A stretch of DNA of 64,000 nt. Source: Bordetella parapertussis. Lineage in GTDB: Bacteria; Pseudomonadota; Gammaproteobacteria; Burkholderiales; Burkholderiaceae_C. Position numbers and translations under genes: made by a program. The notes beneath the pieces are model-generated. The model saw only the letters and a list, made by a program, of their open reading frames with translations. It was not told the DNA's origin and did not search any database. Position 1 is the stretch's first letter. Every line of letters starts with the position of its first letter. The stretch is taken from NCBI GenBank assembly GCA_945901125.1, contig CAMDKD010000013.1, positions 5,826 through 69,825 of the forward strand, given 5' to 3'. Shown piece after piece: positions 7,858 to 15,115 of this stretch.

Positions 7858-9135
7858 ATGGACAAATTACTGATTCGCGGTGGTCGCCAATTAAAAGGCG
7901 AGGTGTCGATTGCCGGTGCAAAAAACGCGGCTTTGCCCGAATTGTGTGCCGCGCTGTTAAGCGCTGACACGGTCACGCTGGCCAATGTGCCGCAGCTGCA
8001 AGATGTCAGCACCATGCTCAAGCTGATTCGCCACATGGGTGTCAGCGCCGAACGCCAGACCAATGGCGACATGGTGTTGAATGCCGGCAGTTTGCACACC
8101 CCCGAAGCGCCTTACGAACTGGTGAAAACCATGCGCGCCTCGGTGCTGGCGCTCGGCCCTTTGCTGGCGCGTTTCGGTCACGCCAAAGTGTCATTGCCCG
8201 GCGGTTGCGCCATAGGCACACGACCTGTGGACCAGCACATCAAAGGCTTGCAAGCCATGGGTGCGGTCATCGATGTGGAACACGGTTACATGGTGGCGCG
8301 TCTCAAGCCCGGCCTCACACGGCTCAAGGGCGCGCGCATTGCCACCGACATGGTCACTGTCACCGGCACCGAAAATTTCCTGATGGCCGCTTGTCTGGCC
8401 AACGGCGAAACTGTGCTGGAAAACGCAGCCCAAGAACCTGAAATTCCTGACTTGGCCGAATTGCTGATCGCCATGGGCGCGCGCATCAGCGGGCACGGCA
8501 GCAGCCGCATCCATATTCAAGGGGTGGAGGCTTTGCATGGTGCGCGCCATCAGGTGGTGGCAGACCGCATTGAAGCCGGTACGTTTTTGTGCGCGGTGGC
8601 GGCCACTGGTGGAGACGCGGTGTTGCGTCATGCGCGCGGTGACCATTTGGAAGCCGTCATCGACAAACTGCGGGACGCAGGTGTGCAAATCGATGCAGTG
8701 GATGGCGGCTTGCGGGTGCGTGCCAGTGCCCCGGCACACCAGTATTTGAAAGCGCAGAGTTTCCGCACCACCGAATACCCCGGTTTTCCCACCGACATGC
8801 AAGCGCAGTTCATGGTGCTCAACGCTGTGGCTCAGGGTAATGCCAAAGTCACAGAAACCATTTTTGAAAACCGCTTCATGCATGTGAACGAATTGCTGCG
8901 CTTAGGCGCACACATCAACATAGACGGCAAGATCGCCATGGTTGAGGGCGTGCCGCAGTTGTCGGGAGCCACCGTCATGGCCACCGATTTGCGCGCCTCG
9001 GCCAGCCTGGTCATCGCCGGTCTGGTGGCTTCGGGCGACACCGTGGTCGACAGGATTTACCATCTGGACCGCGGCTACGATCGCATGGAAGACAAACTAC
9101 GCGCCCTGGGCGCTGACATCGAAAGAACCCGATGA
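7858..9135 (+). CDS. murA: UDP-N-acetylglucosamine 1-carboxyvinyltransferase
   Basis: 425 residues, full length. MurA transfers enolpyruvate from PEP to UDP-GlcNAc, the first committed step of peptidoglycan synthesis, in the cytoplasm. The N-terminus (LLIRGGRQLKGEVSIAGAKN) is typical, and the active-site Cys lies in the loop PGGCAIGTRPVDQH near residue 120, which is the fosfomycin-sensitive Cys form. The C-terminal DLRASASLVIAGLVASG is also a family motif. The stop overlaps the hisG start by 4 bases. Confidence 0.97.
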   Translation: MDKLLIRGGRQLKGEVSIAGAKNAALPELCAALLSADTVTLANVPQLQDVSTMLKLIRHMGVSAERQTNGDMVLNAGSLHTPEAPYELVKTMRASVLALGPLLARFGHAKVSLPGGCAIGTRPVDQHIKGLQAMGAVIDVEHGYMVARLKPGLTRLKGARIATDMVTVTGTENFLMAACLANGETVLENAAQEPEIPDLAELLIAMGARISGHGSSRIHIQGVEALHGARHQVVADRIEAGTFLCAVAATGGDAVLRHARGDHLEAVIDKLRDAGVQIDAVDGGLRVRASAPAHQYLKAQSFRTTEYPGFPTDMQAQFMVLNAVAQGNAKVTETIFENRFMHVNELLRLGAHINIDGKIAMVEGVPQLSGATVMATDLRASASLVIAGLVASGDTVVDRIYHLDRGYDRMEDKLRALGADIERTR

Positions 9136-9785
9136 GCATCACGCTGGCGCTGTCCAAAGGACGCATATTTGACGAAACCCTGCCGTTATTACAAGCCGCA
9201 GGCATTACCGTGTTGGAAGACCCGGAAAAATCGCGCAAGCTGATTTTGCCGACCAACAACGATCAGTTGCGCGTGGTGCTGGTGCGTGCGTCTGACGTGC
9301 CCACGTATGTGGAATATGGCGGCGCTGATATGGGCGTGGCTGGTCTGGATACTTTGATTGAACACGGCAGCGCCGGTTTGTACCAGCCCTTAGATTTGCA
9401 AATCGCGCGTTGCCGCATGAGCGTGGCGGTTCCCCAGGGTTTTGATTACGCCGCCGCCGTCAAACAAGGCGCGCGATTGCGCGTGGCCACCAAGTACGTG
9501 GCGATTGCGCGCGACTTTTTCGCCGCCAAAGGCGTGCATGTCGATCTGGTGAAGTTGTACGGCAGCATGGAATTGGCACCACTCACCGGCATGGCAGATG
9601 CCATCGTCGATCTGGTGTCTACAGGCAACACGCTCAAAGCGAATCATCTGATTGAAGTCGAGCGCATCATGGACATCAGCTCGCGTCTGGTGGTGAACCA
9701 AGCGTCGTTGAAACTCAAAACTGCTGCCATCCGTCAATTGATAGACACCTTCGACCGCGCCACCGCGGCGCGCGCCAAGGCCTGA
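9132..9785 (+). CDS. hisG: ATP phosphoribosyltransferase, short form
   Basis: 217 residues, the length of the short HisG type that lacks the C-terminal regulatory domain and needs HisZ for activity and histidine feedback. It joins ATP and PRPP in the first step of histidine synthesis. Recognisable parts are LALSKGRIFDETLPLL at the start, YGGADMGVAGLD in the middle, and IVDLVSTGNTLKANHL, which belongs to the PRPP site. No hisZ is present in this window. The start overlaps murA (ATGA) and hisD follows after 5 bases. Confidence 0.96.
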   Translation: MSITLALSKGRIFDETLPLLQAAGITVLEDPEKSRKLILPTNNDQLRVVLVRASDVPTYVEYGGADMGVAGLDTLIEHGSAGLYQPLDLQIARCRMSVAVPQGFDYAAAVKQGARLRVATKYVAIARDFFAAKGVHVDLVKLYGSMELAPLTGMADAIVDLVSTGNTLKANHLIEVERIMDISSRLVVNQASLKLKTAAIRQLIDTFDRATAARAKA

Positions 9786-9790
9786 GCCGC

Positions 9791-11161
9791 ATGAACGCGC
9801 GTCCCTTACGCCTGAGCACCGCACAAGCAGATTTCGAATCGCTGTTTCAACAGCGTTTGCATTGGTCGGCTGACACAGACGCGGCCATTGAGCAACGCGT
9901 CGCTGACATTGTTGCCGATGTGAAACAACGTGGCGACGCCGCCGTGCTGGACTACACCGCACGCTTTGACGGTTTACAGGCTGAGTCCATGGCGGACTTG
10001 GAGTTGCAGCAAGCCGATTTCAAAGCCGCTTTTGACGGCCTGCCCGAAGCGCAAAAACGCGCCCTGCAAGACGCCGCCGCGCGCATACGCAGCTACCACG
10101 AAGCGCAGAAAAAAGCCTGCGGCGAAAGCTGGCAGTACCGTGATGCCGACGGCAGTTTGCTCGGTCAAAAAGTCACGCCCTTGGACCGCGCAGGTATTTA
10201 CGTGCCCGGCGGCAAAGCGGCTTATCCGTCCAGCTTGTTGATGAACGCCATCCCCGCGCATGTGGCCGGTGTGGGCGAGATCATCATGGTGGTGCCGACT
10301 CCGGTGCGCGGAAGCGTGGCCACCGGCGGCGCAGTGGGCAGCGGAACGACGGCCACGCGTGGCGAGCGCAATGAACTCGTATTGGCCGCAGCTTATGTGG
10401 CAGGTGTCAGCCGCGCTTTCACCATCGGTGGCGCGCAAGCTGTGGCTGCCATGGCCTACGGCACGGCCACCGTGCCGCGCGTCGACAAAATCACCGGCCC
10501 GGGCAACGCCTATGTGGCAGCAGCCAAGCGTCGTGTGTTTGGTACGGTCGGCATAGACATGATTGCCGGGCCGTCAGAAATTTTGGTACTGGCCGACGGC
10601 AGCACGCCGCCAGATTGGGTGGCCATGGATTTATTCAGCCAGGCCGAGCACGACGAACTCGCGCAAAGCATCTTGCTGTGTCCGGACGCGGCTTATATAG
10701 ATGCGGTGCAAGCGGCCATCGACAAACTATTGCCTGAGATGCCCCGGCGCGACATCATCGCCGCCTCGCTCAACGGACGCGGCGCTTTGATACACACGCG
10801 CAGCATGCAAGAGGCTTGCGCCATCAGCAACCGCATTGCCCCCGAGCATTTAGAGGTGAGCAGCAGCGAGCCGCATACATGGGAGCCTTTGCTGATTCAC
10901 GCAGGCGCGATTTTTCTGGGCGCGTTCACCAGCGAAAGCCTAGGCGACTATTGCGCCGGGCCCAATCACGTGTTGCCCACCTCCGGCACGGCGCGCTTTT
11001 CCTCGCCGCTGGGGGTTTACGATTTTCAAAAGCGCAGCAGCTTGATTGAAGTTTCCGAGGCTGGTGCGCAAATTCTGGGTCAGACCGCATCCGTGCTGGC
11101 GCACGGTGAAGGTTTGCAAGCCCATGCGCGGGCTGCCGAGATGCGTTTGCGCCGTTCCTGA
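9791..11161 (+). CDS. hisD: Histidinol dehydrogenase
   Basis: 456 residues. HisD catalyses the last two steps of histidine synthesis, from L-histidinol to L-histidine with two NAD molecules, and uses zinc. Conserved regions include RAGIYVPGGKAAYPSSLLMN near residues 137-156, KITGPGNAYVAAAKR, the catalytic IAPEHLEV segment, and AGPNHVLPTSGTARF. A short insertion (VRGSVATGGAVGSGTTATR, about residues 172-190) interrupts the region after VVPTP and looks lineage specific. The expected next genes (hisC, hisB) do not follow. Confidence 0.96.
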   Translation: MNARPLRLSTAQADFESLFQQRLHWSADTDAAIEQRVADIVADVKQRGDAAVLDYTARFDGLQAESMADLELQQADFKAAFDGLPEAQKRALQDAAARIRSYHEAQKKACGESWQYRDADGSLLGQKVTPLDRAGIYVPGGKAAYPSSLLMNAIPAHVAGVGEIIMVVPTPVRGSVATGGAVGSGTTATRGERNELVLAAAYVAGVSRAFTIGGAQAVAAMAYGTATVPRVDKITGPGNAYVAAAKRRVFGTVGIDMIAGPSEILVLADGSTPPDWVAMDLFSQAEHDELAQSILLCPDAAYIDAVQAAIDKLLPEMPRRDIIAASLNGRGALIHTRSMQEACAISNRIAPEHLEVSSSEPHTWEPLLIHAGAIFLGAFTSESLGDYCAGPNHVLPTSGTARFSSPLGVYDFQKRSSLIEVSEAGAQILGQTASVLAHGEGLQAHARAAEMRLRRS

Positions 11162-11293
11162 TCTTCCAACGGCGTCGGCACAGAGAAAAGATATGCCGAA
11201 CGACGAACCATGGGCTTATCAACAGCCAGACCTCAGTTCGACAGAGTCTCGAACACCAGTCGCTAAGATGCTTAAACCATGAATTTCAACGTT

Positions 11294-11491
11294 TTAGAAA
11301 TAACACCACAAACCGGTGCATACACCGGTGGCCAGCTGTATCAAGCCGTCGATCAGCATGCCGACGGCCAGCAGCGGCAAGCCCAGGTAGATCAGCGCCC
11401 ACAACACCGCCATGCCGGTCAAGCGCGGTTCAGGTATGCGGTGGCCCATGACGGTTTGTACCGGGTGGCGGGTAAAGAATTTTTTCCACAT
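11294..11491 (-). CDS. Small hypothetical membrane protein
   Basis: 65 residues; I do not recognise a named family. A basic N-terminus (MWKKFFTRHP) is followed by one or two hydrophobic segments, from about residue 26 (MAVLWALIYLGLPLLAVGML) to near the end. It is transcribed away from the acyltransferase gene at 11524, with 32 bases between the starts. No strong ribosome site is visible. The amphipathic start and the long hydrophobic core make a real small membrane protein more likely than chance, but an antisense reading frame cannot be ruled out. Confidence 0.5.
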   Translation of the reverse strand: MWKKFFTRHPVQTVMGHRIPEPRLTGMAVLWALIYLGLPLLAVGMLIDGLIQLATGVCTGLWCYF

Positions 11492-11523
11492 GGCTGCATG
11501 GTAACCAAAACAAGGCTCGCCGC

Positions 11524-12447
11524 ATGAAGGTCGACTGGGGCACGCAAGACATGCCGGCCTGGGACCAGGCGCACGCCGCTGCCGCCGCGCCCTTGCAGCA
11601 AGACTGGGCTTACGGCTCGACCATGGTGTCGGTCGGTGCGCGTGTCTTGCGCGCCCGCGTCGAGGCAGATGGCGTGACTGTGGCGCAGGCGCAGTTCATT
11701 GTGCGTAAATTTGCAAAATATGTATCGCTGGCCTTGTGTACACGCGGCCCCTTGTGGCTGCAAGAAGTGAATGCCAAAGACAAAGCCGCTGCATACAAAG
11801 CAATGCGCCAAACCTTGCCCTTGCCCGGCTTGCGTTTCATGATGGTCACGCCCAACGAAACGCTGGAGGAGCAGCCCGGCTTGCCAGCGGTGCGACGCGT
11901 CATGTCGGGCTACAGCACGGTGATGCTGGACATCGCCAAACCCATGGATGCATTGCGCGCACAACTCGACAAGCGCTGGCGGCACCGTTTGGGCGGCGCG
12001 GAAAAATCTGAATTGAATGTGCAGCGCATGGGCACCAACCCGGGCCAATACCGCTGGTTGCTGGATGCGGAAATGCAGCAGCGGGTTGATCGCGGGCTCG
12101 AAGGTCTGCCGCTGGTCTGGTTTGAGCATTACGCCGAATCGCGCAAACAACCGGCGCGCAATCTCTTGTCTTTGCGAGCCGATGTCAGTCGCGAGCGCGT
12201 GGCCGGCATGATGTTTTTGATCCACGGCCAGGCTGCCACCTACCAGGTCGGTTGGACCTCGGACGTCGGACGCGATTTGCATGCGCACAACCTGATGCTG
12301 TGGCGTGCCATCGAAGAATTGCGCGAACGCGGCGTGCGCAGTCTGGATCTGGGCGGCGTCAATACCCAGCGCAGCGCCGGTATTGCGCGTTTCAAAATGG
12401 CTACCGGCGGCACGGTCAGACAACTGGCCGGCAGTTACTTTTTATGA
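11524..12447 (+). CDS. GNAT-fold acyltransferase, FemAB/BioF2-like
   Basis: 307 residues resembling the BioF2-like/GNAT acyltransferases (FemAB-like fold). Supporting stretches are a long N-terminal sheet region (YGSTMVSVGARVLRARVE), KRWRHRLGGAEK near residue 145, and the C-terminal GNAT-type segment TYQVGWTSDVGRDLHAHNLM followed by DLGGVNTQRSAGIARFKM. Such proteins transfer acyl or aminoacyl groups, for example to peptidoglycan or lipids; the substrate here is unknown. The stop overlaps the ccmA start by 4 bases, so it is translationally coupled to the cytochrome c maturation genes. The coupling does not by itself show a role in that pathway. Confidence 0.72.
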   Translation: MKVDWGTQDMPAWDQAHAAAAAPLQQDWAYGSTMVSVGARVLRARVEADGVTVAQAQFIVRKFAKYVSLALCTRGPLWLQEVNAKDKAAAYKAMRQTLPLPGLRFMMVTPNETLEEQPGLPAVRRVMSGYSTVMLDIAKPMDALRAQLDKRWRHRLGGAEKSELNVQRMGTNPGQYRWLLDAEMQQRVDRGLEGLPLVWFEHYAESRKQPARNLLSLRADVSRERVAGMMFLIHGQAATYQVGWTSDVGRDLHAHNLMLWRAIEELRERGVRSLDLGGVNTQRSAGIARFKMATGGTVRQLAGSYFL

Positions 12448-13070
12448 GCAACATCACTTTACAGGTGTCGGATGCCGCTTGTGATCGCGGCGGTCGACAA
12501 CTGTTTGCGCCTGTGAGTTTTGACTTGCTGACCGGTCAGGCCATGCACATACAGGGCGACAACGGCGCCGGTAAAACCAGTTTATTGCGCGGCTTGTGCG
12601 GCTTGTCGCCGCTGTCGCAAGGTGTGGTTCGCTGGTGTGGATTGCCGGTAGACCAAGCGCGGGAAACTTTTTTAAACGATGTTTTTTTTCTCGGCCATGC
12701 GCTGGGTTTGAAAGATGAACTCAGTGCGCTGGAGAACTTACAGGCAGCACAAGCCATTGCCGGGCGGCCTGTGAGCACGCAGCAAGCCACTGAGGCCTTG
12801 AGCGCGCAGGGCTTGGCCAGCCGCTTGCATTTGCCTTTGCGCGTTTTGTCGCAAGGGCAAAAGCGCCGGGTGACATTGGCGCGTTTGCAGGTGTCGGCGG
12901 CGCGCTTGTGGTTGCTGGATGAACCGCTGGTGGCGCTGGACGTGGCCGCACAACAGGCACTCACTGTGTTGCTGCAAATACATGTCAATCAAGGCGGCAT
13001 GTTGTTGTTCACCAGCCATCAAGCATTGGATGTGGGCGGTGCTGTGCAGTCGCTGAGGTTGCAGGCATGA
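12444..13070 (+). CDS. ccmA: Heme exporter ATP-binding protein CcmA
   Basis: 208 residues from the ATG that overlaps the upstream stop; an in-frame upstream extension to 12252 lies within the other gene and is not used. CcmA is the ATPase of the CcmABCD complex, which releases holo-CcmE in System I cytochrome c maturation. Walker A is GDNGAGKTS (about residues 35-43), the signature is LSQGQKRRVTLARL and Walker B is LWLLDEPLVALD. It is followed by ccmB with a 4-base overlap. Confidence 0.94.
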   Translation: MSNITLQVSDAACDRGGRQLFAPVSFDLLTGQAMHIQGDNGAGKTSLLRGLCGLSPLSQGVVRWCGLPVDQARETFLNDVFFLGHALGLKDELSALENLQAAQAIAGRPVSTQQATEALSAQGLASRLHLPLRVLSQGQKRRVTLARLQVSAARLWLLDEPLVALDVAAQQALTVLLQIHVNQGGMLLFTSHQALDVGGAVQSLRLQA

Positions 13071-13732
13071 CCATTTTTTTCACCGTGGTCTTGCGTGATG
13101 TTCGTCTGGCCATGCGGCGCAAATCTGAAGTTTTAAACAGTGTGTTTTTCTTTGCGGTGGTGGCGACTTTGTTTCCATTGGCCATAGGCCCTGAACCGGC
13201 CATGCTGCGGCAAATCGGACCCGGTGTGTTGTGGGTAGGCGCTTTGCTGGCCACCATGCTGGGTTTGCCTCGTATGTTTGACAGCGATTACCGCGACGGC
13301 AGTCTGGAACATATGTTGTTGTCCCCGCACTCCTTAGGGCTTATGGTGCTTGGGAAAATCACAGCGCACTGGCTGCTGTGCGGGGTGCCCTTGGTAATAT
13401 TGGCACCTGTATTGGGTTTGCAGTTCGATTTGAGCGCGGATGCTTTATCCATGTTGTGCCTGACTCTGCTGCTGGGTACGCCTGTGTTGTCCTGTGTCGG
13501 CGCTATAGGCGCGGCTCTCACGATTGGGGTGCGTGGCGGCGGTATCTTGATCTCTTTGCTGGTATTGCCCTTGTTTGTGCCGGTGCTCATTTTTGGTGCC
13601 GGCGCAGTGCAAGCCCTTGAATCAGGTGTGGGTGCGCAAGCCCATGTGTCGATTTTGCTGGCCATGTTGCTGCCTGCACTGTTTTTCAGCCCCTGGGCTT
13701 GCAGTGCCGGTTTGCGCATAGCTTTGGAATGA
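13067..13732 (+). CDS. ccmB: Heme exporter permease CcmB
   Basis: 221-residue integral membrane protein of the CcmB family with six hydrophobic segments. Typical features are VVLRDVRLAMRRKSEVLNS at the start, MFDSDYRDGSLEHMLLSPHS near residue 80, and GAIGAALTIGVRGGG in the middle. It forms the membrane part of CcmABCD. It overlaps ccmA and is followed by ccmC after 4 bases. Confidence 0.95.
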   Translation: MTIFFTVVLRDVRLAMRRKSEVLNSVFFFAVVATLFPLAIGPEPAMLRQIGPGVLWVGALLATMLGLPRMFDSDYRDGSLEHMLLSPHSLGLMVLGKITAHWLLCGVPLVILAPVLGLQFDLSADALSMLCLTLLLGTPVLSCVGAIGAALTIGVRGGGILISLLVLPLFVPVLIFGAGAVQALESGVGAQAHVSILLAMLLPALFFSPWACSAGLRIALE

Positions 13733-13736
13733 ATGA

Positions 13737-14486
13737 ATGGCTATTCGCTGGTTTTATTACGCTGCTCCGCAAAACTTTTACGCCTTGGCTGCTCGCTTGT
13801 GGCCTTGGTTGGCTGCGCTGGCCGCGGCTTTGGGCATCGCCGGTTTATGGATAGGTTTTGCTCTGGCGCCTGCCGATGCGCAACAAGGCGAGGGCTACCG
13901 CATTATTTTTGTTCACGTGCCAGTTTCCTGGATGTCCATGTTGATTTACCTGGCCATGGCGTTTTGGAGCGTGTTGGGTCTGACATTCAACACCCGTTTG
14001 TCCGGCATGATGACACGGGCGCTTGCGCCAACCGGCGCCATGTTTGCTTTTTTGTCGCTGTGGACCGGTGCCTTGTGGGGCAAGCCCATGTGGGGCACTT
14101 GGTGGGTCTGGGACGCACGACTCACCTCTGAATTGATTTTGTTTTTTCTTTACCTGGGCTACATGGCTTTGACTTCAGCGATTGACGATGTGCGCCGCGC
14201 CGATCGCGCCGGGGCCTTGATTGCCATCGTCGGCGCCATCAACGTGCCCATCATTTATTTCTCGGTCAAATGGTGGAACACCTTGCACCAGGGCGCATCC
14301 GTGTCTTTGACGCGTTCACCGAGCATGGCGCAATTGATGTTGTGGGGCATGTTGCTCATGGCTTTGTCTTTCTGGGCTTACACACTGGCTATCGTGTGTT
14401 ACCGGGTGCGCAGTCTCATTGTCGAGCGCGAACGCCATACCGATTGGGTACAGGCCTTGCCTGAAGTTTCTGGAGCACGCGCATGA
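13737..14486 (+). CDS. ccmC: Heme handling protein CcmC
   Basis: 249 residues with six membrane segments. The tryptophan-rich WWD motif (WGTWWVWDARLTSELILFF) sits near residues 120-138, and His residues lie in the periplasmic loops (FVHVPVSWMS; WWNTLHQGAS). CcmC places heme onto CcmE on the periplasmic side. The stop overlaps the ccmD start by 4 bases. Confidence 0.96.
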   Translation: MAIRWFYYAAPQNFYALAARLWPWLAALAAALGIAGLWIGFALAPADAQQGEGYRIIFVHVPVSWMSMLIYLAMAFWSVLGLTFNTRLSGMMTRALAPTGAMFAFLSLWTGALWGKPMWGTWWVWDARLTSELILFFLYLGYMALTSAIDDVRRADRAGALIAIVGAINVPIIYFSVKWWNTLHQGASVSLTRSPSMAQLMLWGMLLMALSFWAYTLAIVCYRVRSLIVERERHTDWVQALPEVSGARA

Positions 14487-14653
14487 GATGGGACAGTTGG
14501 TCACAGTTCTGGGACATGGGCGGTTACGGTGTGTATGTCTGGGGCAGCATGGGCGTTACTGCGGTGTTTATCTTGCTTGAAATATGGCAGGCCAGGCAAG
14601 CGCATATCAACGCATTGGCTTTGGCCAAATCAGAAATTCAGGAGAAGACATGA
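14483..14653 (+). CDS. ccmD: Heme exporter accessory protein CcmD
   Basis: 56-residue small membrane protein: MRWDSWSQFWDMGGYGVYVW at the N-terminus, then a hydrophobic segment (about residues 22-34), then a charged C-terminal helix. This layout and the position between ccmC and ccmE identify CcmD, which helps CcmABC release heme-loaded CcmE. Both ends overlap their neighbours by 4 bases (ATGA), so it is clearly a translated member of the operon. Confidence 0.92.
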   Translation: MRWDSWSQFWDMGGYGVYVWGSMGVTAVFILLEIWQARQAHINALALAKSEIQEKT

Positions 14654-15102
14654 ACCTGAGCCCTAGACAAAAACGTTTTGGTTTGATCGCAGGCGGTGTG
14701 TTGGTGCTTTGTATTGCCGCGGCTTTTGTGTTGAATGCCTTCAATAGCAATCTGGTGTTCTTCTTCACCCCCACGCAAGTACTCAACGGCGAAGCCCCGC
14801 GCAACAAAACCTTTCGCATCGGCGGCATGGTCAAGACCGGCAGCCTGCAACGCGACGGCACCAGCGTGTCTTTTGTTGTCACCGACACCATGAATGACAT
14901 GACAGTGCATTACATTGGCTTGTTGCCTGATTTGTTCAAAGAAGGCAAGGGCGTGGTCGCCCAAGGCAAGCTGGATGAACAAGGCGTGATGACCGCCAGC
15001 GAAGTTCTGGCCAAACACGACGAAAATTACATGCCGCCCGAAGCCCAGCACGCGCTGGACAAGGCGGCCCAGGCGCGTGCCGCCCAATCTGTCAAACCTT
15101 GA
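14650..15102 (+). CDS. ccmE: Cytochrome c heme chaperone CcmE
   Basis: 150 residues from the ATG that overlaps ccmD. One N-terminal membrane anchor (about residues 10-30) precedes a periplasmic OB-fold domain. The heme-binding His is in LAKHDENYMP near residue 125. The family core FRIGGMVKTGSLQRDG and the VVAQGKLDEQG stretch are present. CcmE carries heme covalently from CcmC to CcmF/H. The longer in-frame extension upstream to 14584 covers ccmD and is not used. Confidence 0.96.
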   Translation: MNLSPRQKRFGLIAGGVLVLCIAAAFVLNAFNSNLVFFFTPTQVLNGEAPRNKTFRIGGMVKTGSLQRDGTSVSFVVTDTMNDMTVHYIGLLPDLFKEGKGVVAQGKLDEQGVMTASEVLAKHDENYMPPEAQHALDKAAQARAAQSVKP

Positions 15103-15115
15103 AAGCAAAGTCCGA

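Noticed and set aside
6738..8099. Long minus-strand open frame of 453 codons opposite the ABC permease, BolA and murA genes
   Set aside because: It lies wholly across three clearly recognised genes, its composition is rich in Cys, His, Gln and Arg, and no domain or signal is visible. It is the antisense shadow of GC-rich coding.
11193..11282. 29-codon open frame after hisD (MPNDEPWAYQQPDLSSTESR, then the end)
   Set aside because: Too short to support on its own, no recognised family, and only a weak purine-rich stretch before the ATG. It could be a his leader leftover, but nothing shows this.
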